From the NCBI RefSeq assembly GCF_020283565.1, contig NC_060061.1, forward strand, positions 48,025,362 through 48,089,361: DNA of 64,000 bases, in the 5' to 3' direction. The DNA comes from Trifolium pratense (Eukaryota; Streptophyta; Magnoliopsida; Fabales; Fabaceae). Positions 11,251-22,130 of the stretch are shown here, one piece after another (the stretch's first letter is position 1; every line of letters starts with the position of its first letter). A program made the position numbers and the translations under genes. The notes below the pieces were generated by a model, which was not told the DNA's origin, did no database searches, and saw nothing but the letters and a program-made list of their open reading frames with translations.

Positions 11251-13797
11251 TTACATTGCAATTGCTGTGTTTAAATTTGGGGTGTGCATTGAATATTTGA
11301 ACAGTGTTAAGCTTACAAAAGAATTACACTCTGATTTCTGATACATTAATCCGGTGATTTGATGGCAGTAACTGTCATTCAATGGGAGACTGTTATCATT
11401 ATTATGCTACAAGGCATTTGGTAATTTGCTGATAAACTAGGCCAAATGCTATATCTTTTGATGATTTTTGCTTGGTCTTGCTGGATAAATAGCTTTTCAT
11501 GATATTAATGTTGACTAATGAAGTTCTCATGGAAAATGAAAACTAATACTGTACACAAAAAGTACAGATTTTTTTTTTTTTTTAAGGAAAAAAAGTACAG
11601 AATTTGAGTGAACCGAAAATGACAAATTTAAGTGTATTTAGGTGTATTTGCTCCACCCCTGTCTTAGGAATGTAGATCTAAAAACTTATACAACATATCA
11701 GGAACTATCTTCTGACCTTGAGAAATGTTCAACTGTTTTCCCTAGGTGAGCCATTGCTATTTTTGAGTTACTTTAAATTTTTTCCAATCATCTATATATT
11801 AAACCAACTTGGTTGATGCCTTATTGGAAAATGCTAACTAGTGCCCCGGGTGCGCTAGTTAAGGAAACTAAAAATAGGAAAGTTGTATTGGAACTTGTGT
11901 AAACAATATTTTTAAAATATAAAAAATCTTATTTTCAATGCAAATTGTTTTTTAACTAGTCCCAGGCACTAGTTAGCATGACCCTTATTTTTATTCTGAA
12001 ATCTTTGGTAATTGTGTAATGTCAGATTGTCAGGTCAGTGTGGTTCCAATGGAGCTCTAGAAAGCTGAGGGACCTCTTGCATGGTTCAGAAAAAAAAATA
12101 CATTCTCACCTATGATAATAAAAATGGAGACTGGATGCTTGTAGGGGATGTGCCATGGGAGTAAGATGTATATAAATTCTGTTTGTGCTTTTTGCATCTT
12201 TGTTTATCATTATACTTTTTAAATGTATTGTAACTATATTTGGTTTTGAGACAATGGAGTACATGCTTTAGTAACTGTATAGTCTAAAGAAAATAAGTAA
12301 TCTTAATTGATGGGTAAAAAACTGAATATGTTTCCATTTGCCAAGAGTCGGTTAATTTCTAAATGAATAGTTCATTGTAGGTCATATTGGACACTAGTTT
12401 TAGGCAATGTAAAGTCTAGACACAAGGAGATTATGGTAATATATACAAGTCTGCTTTGGAAGTCACCAAAGAACGAGTGATCCATATTTCTGGGTTGAAT
12501 TATTTTCTACTTAAATCAAGTTGCAAATTAACACCAACTCTATAATAATATTGGAAATGACTATAGAAATCGTGAAATTAGTATCAGACTAGAAAATCTG
12601 ATAATGGCTGTGATTTTGTTGCTGAATAGTATTTTAAGTCTATTTCATGGGCTTCTCTATGTAGGTATTAAGTGCTGATACAAATTCTAGTCTCTGTTTG
12701 AACCTAGAAAATGGACTGAATGAATGATATAATGAGATTTTCTTTCCTCTGGTTTGCATCTCCCTCACTAAATTGCAATCCCTCTTTTTTATGTTCAGGA
12801 TGTTTATTGATACTTGCAGAAGGCTGAAAATCGTGAAGGGTTCTGAATCCTGATGCCATTGGCTTAGGTATGTATTCTCAGTAAATGATTCATTTGACAG
12901 TCACTACAATTCATATGAAATGTTGGAAATATGGTTTAGTTAATTGAGAGTGGAACAATGAATTAAACTGGATTCATCCATCTTGTTCATGCATTTTAAG
13001 ATTCATGAGATTTTTCATATGCATGTATCTTAGTACTTTCAAGCAAATATTACTTTCTGGGAGTTATTATTCAAACAGTTAAATAAATAAGTTGTATCAC
13101 ATGTATCGAGGTGTTTGTGTATCTAAAATATCCATGTACTAGAGCATTTGTAAACAAACCAAGAAAAATTAAACCTTAGTATATGGGTCTTGATGTTATT
13201 AGAGGTGAAAAATATATCTCTTATAATTTATCGTAAATTAACATTTAAGAAAGGGTATATTTTATCTGGATTCTGGACTTATCTTTAGTATTCTGGGGCA
13301 AAGCTGAAGGTTACATTATAGCCGATTTTCTAAGTGTATTTTACATCAATTAACGGTACACAAATTCAACACAATGAACTGGTGACAAACGAAGATAGTG
13401 AATTGTCCAAAAAAATAAAGTCATCGCACATCATTTTATAGTCCCCACCGTACCACCGTAACTCCCCTGCAACACTCTGCTGCAGCATCACTGTGAGGTT
13501 ATGTGTAGAGGGGAGAAAACCTATGCTGCCTTAACCACTACCATCCTCCACTCATGTCTCTTCCATGGTGAACACCCCCCAACCATTGCCACCTCCTCCA
13601 GTCTTACACACCTCTAGCCTTGTTGTTGCTGTTCCACCATTATGTCGCCGCAACTACCCTGATTTAGGCTTGAATGAAGAAATTTAATTAGAGAGAGAAT
13701 TCAATATTCTTGAATTAGTCATGCACTAACCACACTTGGAAATATTTTAGATTTTGCTTGTTGTGAGACACTAAAACTGTGTACCGAGTTTCCCTAA
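11251..13797. other. Intergenic DNA downstream of the PPR gene
   Basis: There is no supported coding exon. Short GT/AG-bounded pieces near 12,799-12,868 could be spliced 3' untranslated or non-coding exons of the PPR transcript, but nothing in the sequence proves it. One MITE lies at 11,831-11,980. Confidence 0.45.
11831..11980. mobile_element. Short MITE with ATGCTAACTAGTGCC ends
   Basis: The left end ATGCTAACTAGTGCC is the reverse complement of the right end GGCACTAGTTAGCAT; secondary words CTAGTTAA/TTAACTAG also pair. The interior is AT-rich and non-coding. The element at 45,174-45,337 has related ends (GTTAACTTGTGCC) and the same ATGACCCTTATT word right after it, so both belong to one family. 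Confidence 0.65.
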
Positions 13798-14027
13798 GGG
13801 TCTGTTTGGCAGGGGGATTTTGCAGGGTTTTGGAAGGCTACATCTATATTTTAGTATTCATTGAGATTTTAAAAAATTGAAAGAGTACCATGATATATGA
13901 TCATATAATATAACAATTCAATCACACTTCCTTCATTTCTGGAAACATTTTATAGCTTCTCTAATTTAGAAAAGAAAAACAAGCCCTCCCCTCCCTCCCC
14001 TCCAAAACCCCCCTCCCAAACAAACCC
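13798..14027. mobile_element. Tourist-like (PIF/Harbinger) MITE
   Basis: The left end is GGGTCTGTTTGGCAGGGGGA. The right end reads as its imperfect inverse (GGGTTTGTTTGGGAGGGGGG). It is flanked by TAA on the left and TGA on the right, close to the 3-bp TAA target typical of this superfamily. It is 230 bp and non-coding. Confidence 0.7.
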
Positions 14028-15095
14028 TGAAATTGATTCACAAACCTTTTTCTACAAAGATGTCTTTATAGTAGGTAGTTGAAATTGCTTGCTTGATTAG
14101 AAACTGATGTTTTAACTTTAGCTTGATTGGTTATGCTGGTAGCTGAACTTATATATATAACCATTTGTGTTTGTCTTATGCAGGTTGCCTTCATTTCAAT
14201 GAAACAAAATGTCAATTCAAGGGACTGTAGTGACCGTGACGAGAAGTGAACTACTGCCTCCATCCGTAAAAAGCAGAAGGCTGATTAGTTAGTGACAGAG
14301 CTCAACAAAGAGAAGGCAAAAGGCTTATGCAGAGAAAGCGCAAAATAGAGAAAGCAAATTGTATTGAATTGGTATTTTAGGGAGGGAACAGAAAAAAGTT
14401 GCTAAATTGTACTTGTAATACTTAAAGAGTCATGTACTAAATTGTAGTAATAAAAAAGGGATTTGGATCCTCTCCAATTTTGTACTGTATCTTATTGAAT
14501 CAAGAGAGTTGGTTTATCTCACTGTGAAACCATGATATTAGTGAATGTTGTTCTCACTAAACAATTGTCATGTTCTTTCATATGATTGATATTAACTTTT
14601 GTATATCTTTGTGTTAACTCTCCGGTTGTCATGGAAAAGAGACTCTAGTAATCTGAAGTTCAACTGTAAGGTAAGTTATAACCAAGAATTGTTCCTTCAA
14701 GAAGTCGAACTCAGATTTTTTCAATCGAACAATTCGTCCTAATGAAAGCTCATTAATCACGTGAGCGCCAAATTACTTTGTTTTTTTTTTAATACTATAA
14801 ATTTTTTCTGTTTTTTTCTTCTTCTTTTTCATAAACATATATATTTTTTTAAGAATTCTTTTGGATATCATGGTGCTGATATTTTATACAGTAAGTTAAT
14901 AGTAATTTGAGGTTCAAATTTATCCCTCAATTTTTTATGGAATAGATGTTCTAGTAATATGAAATGTCTTTCTCCGATATTAGTTTTAAATGTTTTTTAT
15001 GGAATAGATTTTATACCTCATTGATTTTTCTCCGATTTTAGAGTTTTCCACCTTATAATTGAAATGTCTTCCACCCCTCCATGATGTGGTTCATA
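14028..15095. other. Intergenic DNA
   Basis: No gene was supported. A piece at 14,184-14,480 follows a good acceptor (TATGCAG at 14,177-14,183) and ends in AT-rich sequence with AATAAA-like words, so it might be a terminal non-coding exon of some transcript. It has no convincing reading frame. Confidence 0.4.
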
Positions 15096-15106
15096 TGGTG
15101 AAATCA

Positions 15107-16547
15107 TTTTTTTTTTTTGAAACAGCAAATTTATTAATTCCACAAGAGTACAATCAGGAAAATAAAGGGAACAAATACACAGGAAAGAAAACAAGAATTC
15201 CCCCACCTAACTATCGAAAAAACAGCCAGAAGATAGGCACCAAAACTCAAAACACCCAAAACAAAAACTACACCAAAACTCTCCCAACACAGAACCTGCA
15301 AAGACAGGGGAAAAATCACGGGCAAGAGAGAACCAAACAACAGAAAAACTTCAGTGATCAAAGCAATAACCAGGATTCCAACTCCATTCATAATATAAAC
15401 ACCGGGTGGTCTTCAATTTATGGGCACTCCATTTCCAAGTTAGCACTTTAATATCCTCTGCAAACTCAGCTGCAACCTTGATCGAATTATTAAAAATCAC
15501 CTCATTTCTCGCCCTCCAAATTATCCACAGTGTAGTATGCCAGACAAGCCTATACCCTTTTCGAGCCTTTTTAGATCTAGCAAAACCAGAAAGATACTCA
15601 AATAAAATAGATACTCAAATAAAATAGACAAGTTAGGAGGCATAACAATAACTACACCCAGCCACCTAAACATCTCAGCCCAAATACTAGCAGCAAATTT
15701 ACAATGCAGAAAAAGGTGAGTCGACGTGTCCATTGACCCCGTACAAACCACACAGCCCCTGGAGTCATCAGCCCGGAGAACCCCACAACGAGCTAAATTA
15801 TCTCTCGTTGGTAAACGGTATGAAGCAATTGCCAAGAAAACGCAATTATTTTAGAGGGAGCAGGGCTTCTCCAAATCTGTTGAAACACGTTGACCTCACT
15901 CCCCATACCATCCACCACATCATTCAATTCTTTGAGAAGGAGAGAATATGTCAACTTCACCGAGAAAACTCCTTCCGGTTCTGATTTCCACCACCACCTA
16001 TCGGGCTCCGTCGTAAACCGCACCCCTTGAATAAGATCCTGCAACCGACATACTAGTTCTTCCTCCCAAATAAAGAGTCTCCTTCTCCATATGAAATTCC
16101 AGCTCATACAAGTTCCATTAACCACTGCCAGAGTCGCCTCCGCTAACCAGACCTGCTTCCAAAATAAAGAAGCCCGATTGTGAATTCTCCTCGTAATTGC
16201 TTCTGAAAACCAATTCTTGGATTCCACTAACCCCTCTATTGCGCAAATCTCCTTCCACCAGTTCGACGCAATTCTCACTCCCGGAATCACACTATACGTA
16301 ACAGTAACACTACAGCAGCTCCCTGCCATACTTTGCAACAAGAACCTCCTTCCATAAAGCCGGAGCATCTTGCAACAACCTCCAACGCCACTTTGTTAGC
16401 AAGCTAAAGTTGACCACTCTTACATCCCTCACACCTAAACCCCCATCCTTCTTCTCCCGGCACACTGTTTTCCAACTAATCTTTCTTCCTCCCTTCACCC
16501 CTCCCCATAAGAATTCTCTTTGGATACAAATCACCTTTTTCACCACT
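15107..16547 (-). mobile_element. 5'-truncated LINE with 11-bp TSD
   Basis: On the minus strand this reads the 3' part of a plant non-LTR reverse transcriptase: IQREFLWGGVKGGRKISWKT (16,546-16,310), FWKQVWLAEATLAVV and SEPEGVFSVKLTYSLLL (16,368-15,793), and the zinc-binding end CVVCTGSMDTSTHLFLHC (15,835-15,521). These lie in different frames, so the coding sequence is broken. The minus-strand 3' end is a 12-A tail (T run 15,107-15,118). A perfect 11-bp direct repeat TGGTGAAATCA flanks the insertion (15,096-15,106 and 16,548-16,558), the mark of target-primed reverse transcription. The endonuclease and the N-terminal half of the reverse transcriptase are missing. Confidence 0.9.
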
Positions 16548-16558
16548 TGGTGAAATCA

Positions 16559-17354
16559 ATTATTTGGTTTTCCAGTCCATTCAAAAATAAAATTGATTTT
16601 TTAGGTTGGTTCATTTATGTTGGTTGGTTTGTTGTGTGATCGATAGACGGCGAACAAAGGTTTCGCACCAGCAATGGCTGTGCCTTTCTCCTTGTTTGCA
16701 TTTCTAACTTTTATTCAAATTTATGAACATGTGGTTGGTTCTAGTGCCTTGGACCAAATTGATCCAAAGGCACCCGCTATACAGTCACACAACCGCAATC
16801 CTCTGGATAGAATGTTTTCTAGCATATGCATATCCATATGTAACTAGTTTAGTAGTGTTTGTCTTTGCTTAAGCTTGTGTACATATTATAAGTTATAACC
16901 CACATGATATTGATAATAATGAACTGACATATTAAGCTTGTGTACATATTATAAGTTTGTTTGCCTAAAAAATAAATAAATGAATTGTTTTTAAAAATAA
17001 AATATTTTTATGTGCCATACATTTTTAAAAAAATAGAAGTAATTTAGTAGTTGACTCGCTAATTGTCGTCAACAAAAACGATTTATCAATAGCAAACATA
17101 TTATTTCCTCATTCATCATCAACTAGTATAATTGTTGGTGGGAGTGTAATCAGTAGCATTAACAACATATCATAGCATCATTCTATTAAATTACCCTAAC
17201 AAACACATAACTAATTAACATAAAAACTTAGTAGTAGTAGTGTTACTGCTATTGCATCATCATAGTATAATACAAAATTAAAACTATAAATACATTATTT
17301 TCAAACACACACAAACCCTTCATATCTATATATAATCACCATCAACTTCAAGAA
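16559..17354. other. Intergenic DNA downstream of the His-rich gene
   Basis: No gene was seen. The phrase TTAAGCTTGTGTACATATTA occurs twice (about 16,870 and 16,932). The part at 17,093-17,275 is repeated at 23,863-24,048. The 3' end of the minus-strand His-rich transcript probably lies here. Confidence 0.5.
17093..17275. repeat. Copy 1 of a duplicated segment (His-rich gene 3' flank)
   Basis: This segment (ATAGCAAACATATTATTTCC onwards, through the GTAGTAGTG/GCATCATCATA words) matches 23,863-24,048 nearly base for base with small indels. It lies just downstream of the His-rich gene, so the other copy marks a second, lost unit of this locus. Confidence 0.8.
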
Positions 17355-17888
17355 TCAGAACAAGTTCAACAATTCATGAATCTTCTTCGCAAACCAACTC
17401 TTCTCATGATGATGGTGATGATGATGGTGATGATCAAGATCATGGTGATGATCATGACTATGGATTTGACGAGGATACAGAGACATCACCTGCGGGTAAA
17501 ACATCTCGCCGTCGCGAATCTTCGTGAACCGTTTTGGGATCCGGCGATCTTTAGTATTGGCGTCTTTCGACAAAATCATGTCGTTACCGTAAGGGATCTG
17601 GCGGCGATGACCATGACGACAACGGTGGTGAGATAACGGGAAATCAAACGGCAAAGAACGTTGTTGTTTTTGTTGTGGACGGATGTGACGGTTGATAGGA
17701 CGGAAATCGAGGAAATTTAACGGAACGTGATCGACGGAGTTTAGATTGAATGTAACGGTGTCGTATTGTTGAGGTTTTGAGCGCGTGGTGGTTTGGGAGT
17801 TGGATTCGGGTAACGGGTTTTGGAGATCGCGGGCGCGTGAGAGAGTGATGGTAAAGAGGAAGAGTAAGATGGTGAATCTGGTTGCCAT
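17355..17888 (-). CDS. Small secreted His-rich protein, unknown function
   Basis: The product is 177 residues with no intron. Residues 1-19 (ending LSRA) form a clear signal peptide. The mature part is basic and polar, with SVDHVPLNFLDFRPINRH in the middle, an HHRCRHGHRR cluster, and a C-terminal His-rich run (143-161, including nine His in a row) before a short amphipathic tail, FAKKIHELLNLF. I do not recognise a domain. The His run could bind metal, but that is inference. A TATA-like TTATATAAATGG lies on the other strand at 17,949-17,960, about 65 bases upstream of the ATG. The first codons, leader and promoter are duplicated at 18,660-18,950. The antisense open frames here are shadows. Confidence 0.72.
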   Translation of the reverse strand: MATRFTILLFLFTITLSRARDLQNPLPESNSQTTTRSKPQQYDTVTFNLNSVDHVPLNFLDFRPINRHIRPQQKQQRSLPFDFPLSHHRCRHGHRRQIPYGNDMILSKDANTKDRRIPKRFTKIRDGEMFYPQVMSLYPRQIHSHDHHHDLDHHHHHHHHHEKSWFAKKIHELLNLF

Positions 17889-17949
17889 GGTTGGTGTTTG
17901 GGTTTTTGGAGGAGTAATGGAAATTTGTGTTGGAATGAAGGAAGATTTG

Positions 17950-17958
17950 TTATATAAA
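17950..17958 (-). promoter_or_regulatory. TATA box of the His-rich gene
   Basis: On the minus strand the sequence CCATTTATATAAC gives a good TATA element about 65 bases before the start codon. It is conserved in the truncated duplicate (18,833-18,841). Confidence 0.55.
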
Positions 17959-18309
17959 TGGAAATTAGGAAATGGACGAAAGTATAAAAAAGGTTTTGAG
18001 TGGATGACTTTTTGAGGGAGGAAATTTCTTGCCAGTAGTTACTGTAGTAGTATAGACACATTTGTACAATTGGGTATCCGTGGAGATATTTAAAGAGATT
18101 AATGCATCTAAGCCGACGGAGTAAAACAATTTTACACAAATAACCAATAATATTTTATTTTTCTGCGATATCACTCCACTAATGTATGATTATTTGGAAG
18201 AGTTGTGATTTCTCGTTTGATGTTTGTGTAAATTTTCATTCATTATACCGACTGCTTATCATTTTTAAACTCATATTTAAATGACTTGTAAAATTGGTAT
18301 TGAGATCAT

Positions 18310-18500
18310 GGTTGTTCTTCATGGACTTGAGTTAATGTTGGGTTAATGGATTGGAATATAGTTTGATAATGTGACTCGTTGCAAGCAGATTCATTGATTA
18401 GAGATATTGGAGTTTTGCATTATCAAAATTTTGCAAACGAGATTCATGGCATTCTACAATTGTTACATAGAGATTTGAGTGTTGTTCTCTATTGTTTTGA
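18310..18500 (+). mobile_element. RNase H remnant of a LINE (copy 1)
   Basis: Broken frames read VVLHGLEL, DSLQADSLIRD and GILQLLHRDLSVVL. This is the order of motifs in the RNase H domain at the end of plant LINE proteins. The same words occur at about 21,560-21,720, so there are two relics of related origin. Frameshifts and stops make it non-functional. Confidence 0.5.
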
Positions 18501-18659
18501 TTTCCATTTCACCTCTTAGCTTTTGAAACACTTGAATTGTCGCTGCTTTTGTTAATAAGTCTTTGTTATCCACTTCTACAATACACCAGAGTTAGGTTAT
18601 CATTATAAGTCACTCAGTATATATATTTATACAAATATTAAAATTGAGTTCGTGATGGT

Positions 18660-18950
18660 TTCAGAGTTGAATTCAGGTAACGGATTTTGGAGATCGCTGG
18701 CGCGTGAGAGAGTGATGGTAAAGAGGAAGAGTAAAACGGTGATGGTGTGAATAGTGAATCTGGTTGCCATGGTCGGTGTTTGGGTTTTTGAGGAGTAATG
18801 GAAATTTGTGTTGAAATGAAGGAAGATTTGTTATATAAATGGAAATTAGGAAATGGACAAAAAGTATAAAAGGTTTAGAGTGGAAGAAATTTTTTGCTTG
18901 TCGTATACGACACATTTGTACAATTGGGTATATGTGGAGATATTTAAATA
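18660..18950 (-). pseudogene. Truncated duplicate of the His-rich gene 5' end
   Basis: Sequence from codon 1 to about codon 32 of the His-rich gene, its leader, TATA box and upstream region (17,799-18,095) is repeated here at high identity, in the same orientation. Near the signal peptide the copy has an insertion (AAAACGGTGATGGTGTGAAT) and then stops matching after about 32 codons, so no full protein can be made. Its upstream region is interrupted at 18,950 by the retro-insertion described next. Confidence 0.8.
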
Positions 18951-19993
18951 TATTTTTTTTTTAAGGTAAACAACATCTTTCATTAGATAATAAGATAAAG
19001 AGAGTACAAACATTGAGATACATATGTTAGGACATTCCCTAACCACATTCTAAAAACAATACAATTTACTAAACCAACCAAGGTTTGGACATCAATAAGC
19101 TTAAAGGAGTTAGAAACCAGTAAAATACTACAAAACCAATAGTTTAATCCAAGCAACCAAGCAAGATTCTTCCACACATGATAAGTGGGTTGAGGAACCA
19201 CAGTCTTTAACTCTATCCAATTACGGATCATTTCTTTGGCTTGTGGACGCACATATCGACTATTCGGGTTCTCGAAATTGTTTAAACTCACCACATGTGA
19301 AGGAACCATTTCTTGAGTGGAGAAGATGAGCTGGTTTGCAGCAATCACTATTAGATTCTTACTCTCATCATGAATCCCTTCAGCCAAACATCTTTGAAGC
19401 ATTTTAACAAACACCATAAGTGCAAACTTAACATAGATTAAACTGAAGAACAAAACACAACACACATAACAACAAGAAAACACAAAAACAATAACAATTG
19501 CAAATCTAAAAACACAATATCCCAATACTTTCATTTTTTCCGATGGTGGTGGCTCCGGTGGAGGCCGTTCTACATGGCCACAATTTCGTAAACAGTTTGT
19601 TGAAGTTTGGTTCAGATTTGAGAGCACCATAGCTTGACGGTTGCTGGAGGATTGAACAGAAAACGTGATGGTGGTTGATGGTGGTGGTTGAACAGAAAAC
19701 GTGGAGGTTGAAGGTGGTGGTTGATCAGAAAACGTGGTGGTTGATGGTGGTGGTGGTGGTGGTGGTACAAAGGAAGGTAAAAGGATGGTAAAATAGGAAG
19801 AAAAACCCACATACATGGGAGAGAAACCTCCACAAGGGAGGAGACAAACTCTATTACAGAGGGAAGAAGCTCCGATGGCGGAGGGGAGACCCATAAAGAG
19901 GGGCGGCAGATCCACTAAACCCTAATTTTTAGAGAGAGGGGAGAACTTCTCTCTCTAAAAACCATCTCATTAATGTGACAACACAATAGATTA
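18951..19993 (-). mobile_element. Retro-insertion, 1,043 bp, with 17-bp TSD and intact ORF
   Basis: The direct repeat GTGGAGATATTTAAATA (18,934-18,950 and 19,994-20,010) flanks the insertion exactly. The left edge is a T run, which is a poly(A) tail on the minus strand. It is therefore a retrotransposed sequence on the minus strand, inserted by a LINE-type mechanism. An uninterrupted frame of 310 codons runs 19,915-18,983. It has a Pro-rich stretch (about 50-90), a strongly hydrophobic stretch (about 133-170) and a C-terminal region with no recognised domain (VRPQAKEMIRNWIELKTV). No reverse transcriptase is present. It could be an internally deleted LINE, a non-autonomous retroelement or a processed copy of a cellular transcript. 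Its minus-strand 5' end, with CTCTCTAAAAATTAGGGTTT, resembles a transcript leader. Confidence 0.78.
18983..19915 (-). CDS. ORF inside the retro-insertion, unknown product
   Basis: 310 codons, start MDLPPLFMGLPSAIG. I recognise no family. The reading frame spans nearly all of the inserted sequence without a stop, which favours recent insertion or selection. The protein would be Pro/Ser/Thr-rich in the first third (PPPPPPPSTTTF and repeats of PPPST), contain one or two membrane-like segments rich in Cys, Val and Phe, and end in a mixed domain with several Trp residues. Expression is not shown by the sequence. Confidence 0.35.
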   Translation of the reverse strand: MDLPPLFMGLPSAIGASSLCNRVCLLPCGGFSPMYVGFSSYFTILLPSFVPPPPPPPSTTTFSDQPPPSTSTFSVQPPPSTTITFSVQSSSNRQAMVLSNLNQTSTNCLRNCGHVERPPPEPPPSEKMKVLGYCVFRFAIVIVFVFSCCYVCCVLFFSLIYVKFALMVFVKMLQRCLAEGIHDESKNLIVIAANQLIFSTQEMVPSHVVSLNNFENPNSRYVRPQAKEMIRNWIELKTVVPQPTYHVWKNLAWLLGLNYWFCSILLVSNSFKLIDVQTLVGLVNCIVFRMWLGNVLTYVSQCLYSLYLII

Positions 19994-20026
19994 GTGGAGA
20001 TATTTAAATAACCTATAAATAAAAGA

Positions 20027-20207
20027 GTTTAATTGATATGCACTAACGGTGTAAAATAGTTTTACACCATCGTCCAATAAATAACAATCATTTTGCCATG
20101 TCATGTCAATAAAGTGAGGTAAAGTTGGGCGATGTGGCGGGAAACATGTTTGGTATTGGTTGACAGTGTAAAATTATTTTACACTGTCGGTGCATATCAA
20201 TTAAATT
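20027..20207. mobile_element. MITE with TTTAATTGATATGCAC ends
   Basis: The left end TTTAATTGATATGCAC and the right end GTGCATATCAATTAAA are exact inverse copies. They are followed inward by palindromic GTGTAAAATAGTTTTACACC and GTGTAAAATTATTTTACAC. It is about 181 bp and non-coding. A related single end (ACACCGTTAGTATATAACAA) lies at 20,440-20,465. Confidence 0.75.
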
Positions 20208-20551
20208 CTAAATAAAAATGGTATTGCAGTATATTTTGAATCTTTTGATTGAATATGCTATGTTTGTGTAAAATAAATTTAAGCAATTAATATTAATAGT
20301 TAGATGGTTTAGTGGTGATTGGTGTAAGACTTTGTAGTGAGAAACACAATTCGATTTTCATCACTTGATACTAAAACTGACTCTCGAACCAAATTATGCG
20401 GTACAGTAAGATGGATACCAGCGGTGAAAAAAAAAATTACACCGTTAGTATATAACAATTAAATTCTACTATTTTTTTGGGGAATAAATTCGACTATTTT
20501 GTTCGTGTAGAGACTAGAGAAGTCGGTATTCCCATGAAAAGTATTAATTTT

Positions 20552-21183
20552 TATGGATGGTAATGGGTAGGGTATGGGTAGGGTACTATAGTACCCATCC
20601 CCATACTCGCGGATTGGAAAAATACTCGTACCTATTCCCATACCCACATGGGTAACAACTTTTGCCCCCGTCCCCATATCCTATGGGTACCTAGATACCC
20701 ATACCCGTACCCGTTACCCACATTTTTACTAAAAATAAATTGATTAATTATAAAATATCGTATAATTTTAATATGATTAAAAATATTTCCAAGATTTTAT
20801 TATTGACTCATGAAAATTATAAACAAAATTATTACTAACCTTATGTTAAAGTTCATATTTATGTTAAATATTCACATTATTTTTGTATTATGTTATAAAT
20901 AAATATTTTTATTAAAAATATGTAATAGTTTAATAGAGTTGTATTGTTTAAAATTGATTTACATATATTATTATATAATAATATAAATAAAATAAATAAA
21001 TATATATTATGTGGGTATGAGGCGGGGTGGGTACTAAGGTACCCGTACCCGCACCCATACCCGTTCATTTTTGCGGGTAATTACCCATACTCATGCCCGT
21101 ACCCAAAATGCGGGTTTTTACCCTACCCGTTGTGGATAATTTTTGCGGGTACCCTCTGGGTATGGGTCAAATTGTCATCCCTA
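20552..21183. mobile_element. hAT-like non-autonomous element, 632 bp, 8-bp TSD
   Basis: A perfect 8-bp repeat TTAATTTT flanks the element (20,544-20,551 and 21,184-21,191), as for hAT transposons. The ends are short imperfect inverted repeats (TATGGATGGTAAT against TAGGGATGACAAT). Both subterminal regions are packed with GGGTA/TACCC words in both orientations, which are candidate transposase binding sites. The middle is AT-rich and non-coding. Confidence 0.82.
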
Positions 21184-21228
21184 TTAATTTTTTTGTTATA
21201 TGGGTGTTCAGTGTTCTCAAAATGATGT

Positions 21229-22020
21229 TATTTTCTGTTTATTTACGATCATAAAATTAATTTTGAAAAAAAGTTGTTGAAAACAACTTTTCATTTCGAA
21301 GGAAAAAATGATTTTTTTACTAAAATAATTTTTTTATTTTATAAAATTCTAAACAAACAAGGGCCTTTATAAAAATCTAGCCGTTTTGTAAAAATAGATA
21401 TTTTCAACCAATTGTGTATGATAGTGTTGCGAATGTGTTCAGTTTAGGGTTTCTTCTTACACGTCTGCTTTTGCTACTCACATGTTGGGTTCGTTACAAA
21501 TGATAGGTTTTCGGGAGGACTTATACACAACCGTTCGGGAAACTTTTTGAAAGGTTTTTATGGTGTTGCTTGAGTCAAGTGTTTTACATGCTAAGATAAT
21601 GGTTATTCTTCATGGACTTGAGTTATGTTGGGTTAATGAATAGAATATAGTTTGTTAATATATATCGTTGCAAGCGGTTTCATTGATTAGAAATGGAGTT
21701 TGCATTGTCAAAATTTAATAGTAGTAGTAATTACTACTTTTTGGGTGTATTTGTTTAAGCTTTAAAAAAAATTATTTTTCTTAAAAAAATGTAAAGTTTT
21801 TTTTGTAAAGATTTTGAAGAAAATCTAAAACTATTTTCTGTTTATTTACAATCACAAAATTAATTTTGAAAAAAGTTGTTGAAAACAACTTTTCATTTTG
21901 AAGGAAAAAATTATTTTTTTACTAAAATAATTTTTTAAAAAAATAGATTTTTTTTCTTCTATAAAATATTAAACAAACGGGTCCTTTATAAAAATCTAGC
22001 CGTTTTATAAATAAATATCC
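21229..22020. repeat. Direct repeat pair upstream of CDC20
   Basis: The segment 21,229-21,410 (TTTTCTGTTTATTTAC onward, through AAGTTGTTGAAAACAACTTT and AAATCTAGCCGTTTT) recurs at 21,832-22,015 with small changes. Between the copies lies a second RNase H remnant. The right copy ends about 240 bases upstream of the CDC20 start, so it forms part of that promoter region. Confidence 0.75.
21505..21720 (+). mobile_element. RNase H remnant of a LINE (copy 2)
   Basis: Frames read GNFLKGFYGVA, MVILHGLEL and SLQAVSLIRN, in the order expected for a LINE RNase H domain, with frame changes. It is related to the remnant at 18,310-18,500. Confidence 0.5.
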
Positions 22021-22120
22021 AGCTGTAAGAAATAAAAATAAAAATCCAGCTGGTTAGTTTTTTTTTAATCCAGCTATCCGGCCCATAAAAGAAAAACTAC
22101 CCGGCACATTATTAATAAAC

Positions 22121-22130
22121 CTATAAATAG
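22121..22130 (+). promoter_or_regulatory. TATA box of the CDC20 gene
   Basis: CTATAAATAG is a near-ideal TATA element about 125 bases before the start codon. A pyrimidine-rich leader follows. Upstream, AACGG (21,976) and CCGTT (22,000) are cores of the mitosis-specific activator (MSA) motif, and GGCCCA lies at about 22,080. These would suit a G2/M gene, but their use is inference. Confidence 0.6.

Noticed and set aside
17376..18015. Plus-strand open frames opposite the His-rich gene
   Set aside because: Met-rich translation is the complement of His codons; no family features.
20877..21225. Open frames rich in YGYGYG and YPYPYP
   Set aside because: They translate GGGTA/TACCC subterminal words of the hAT-like element.
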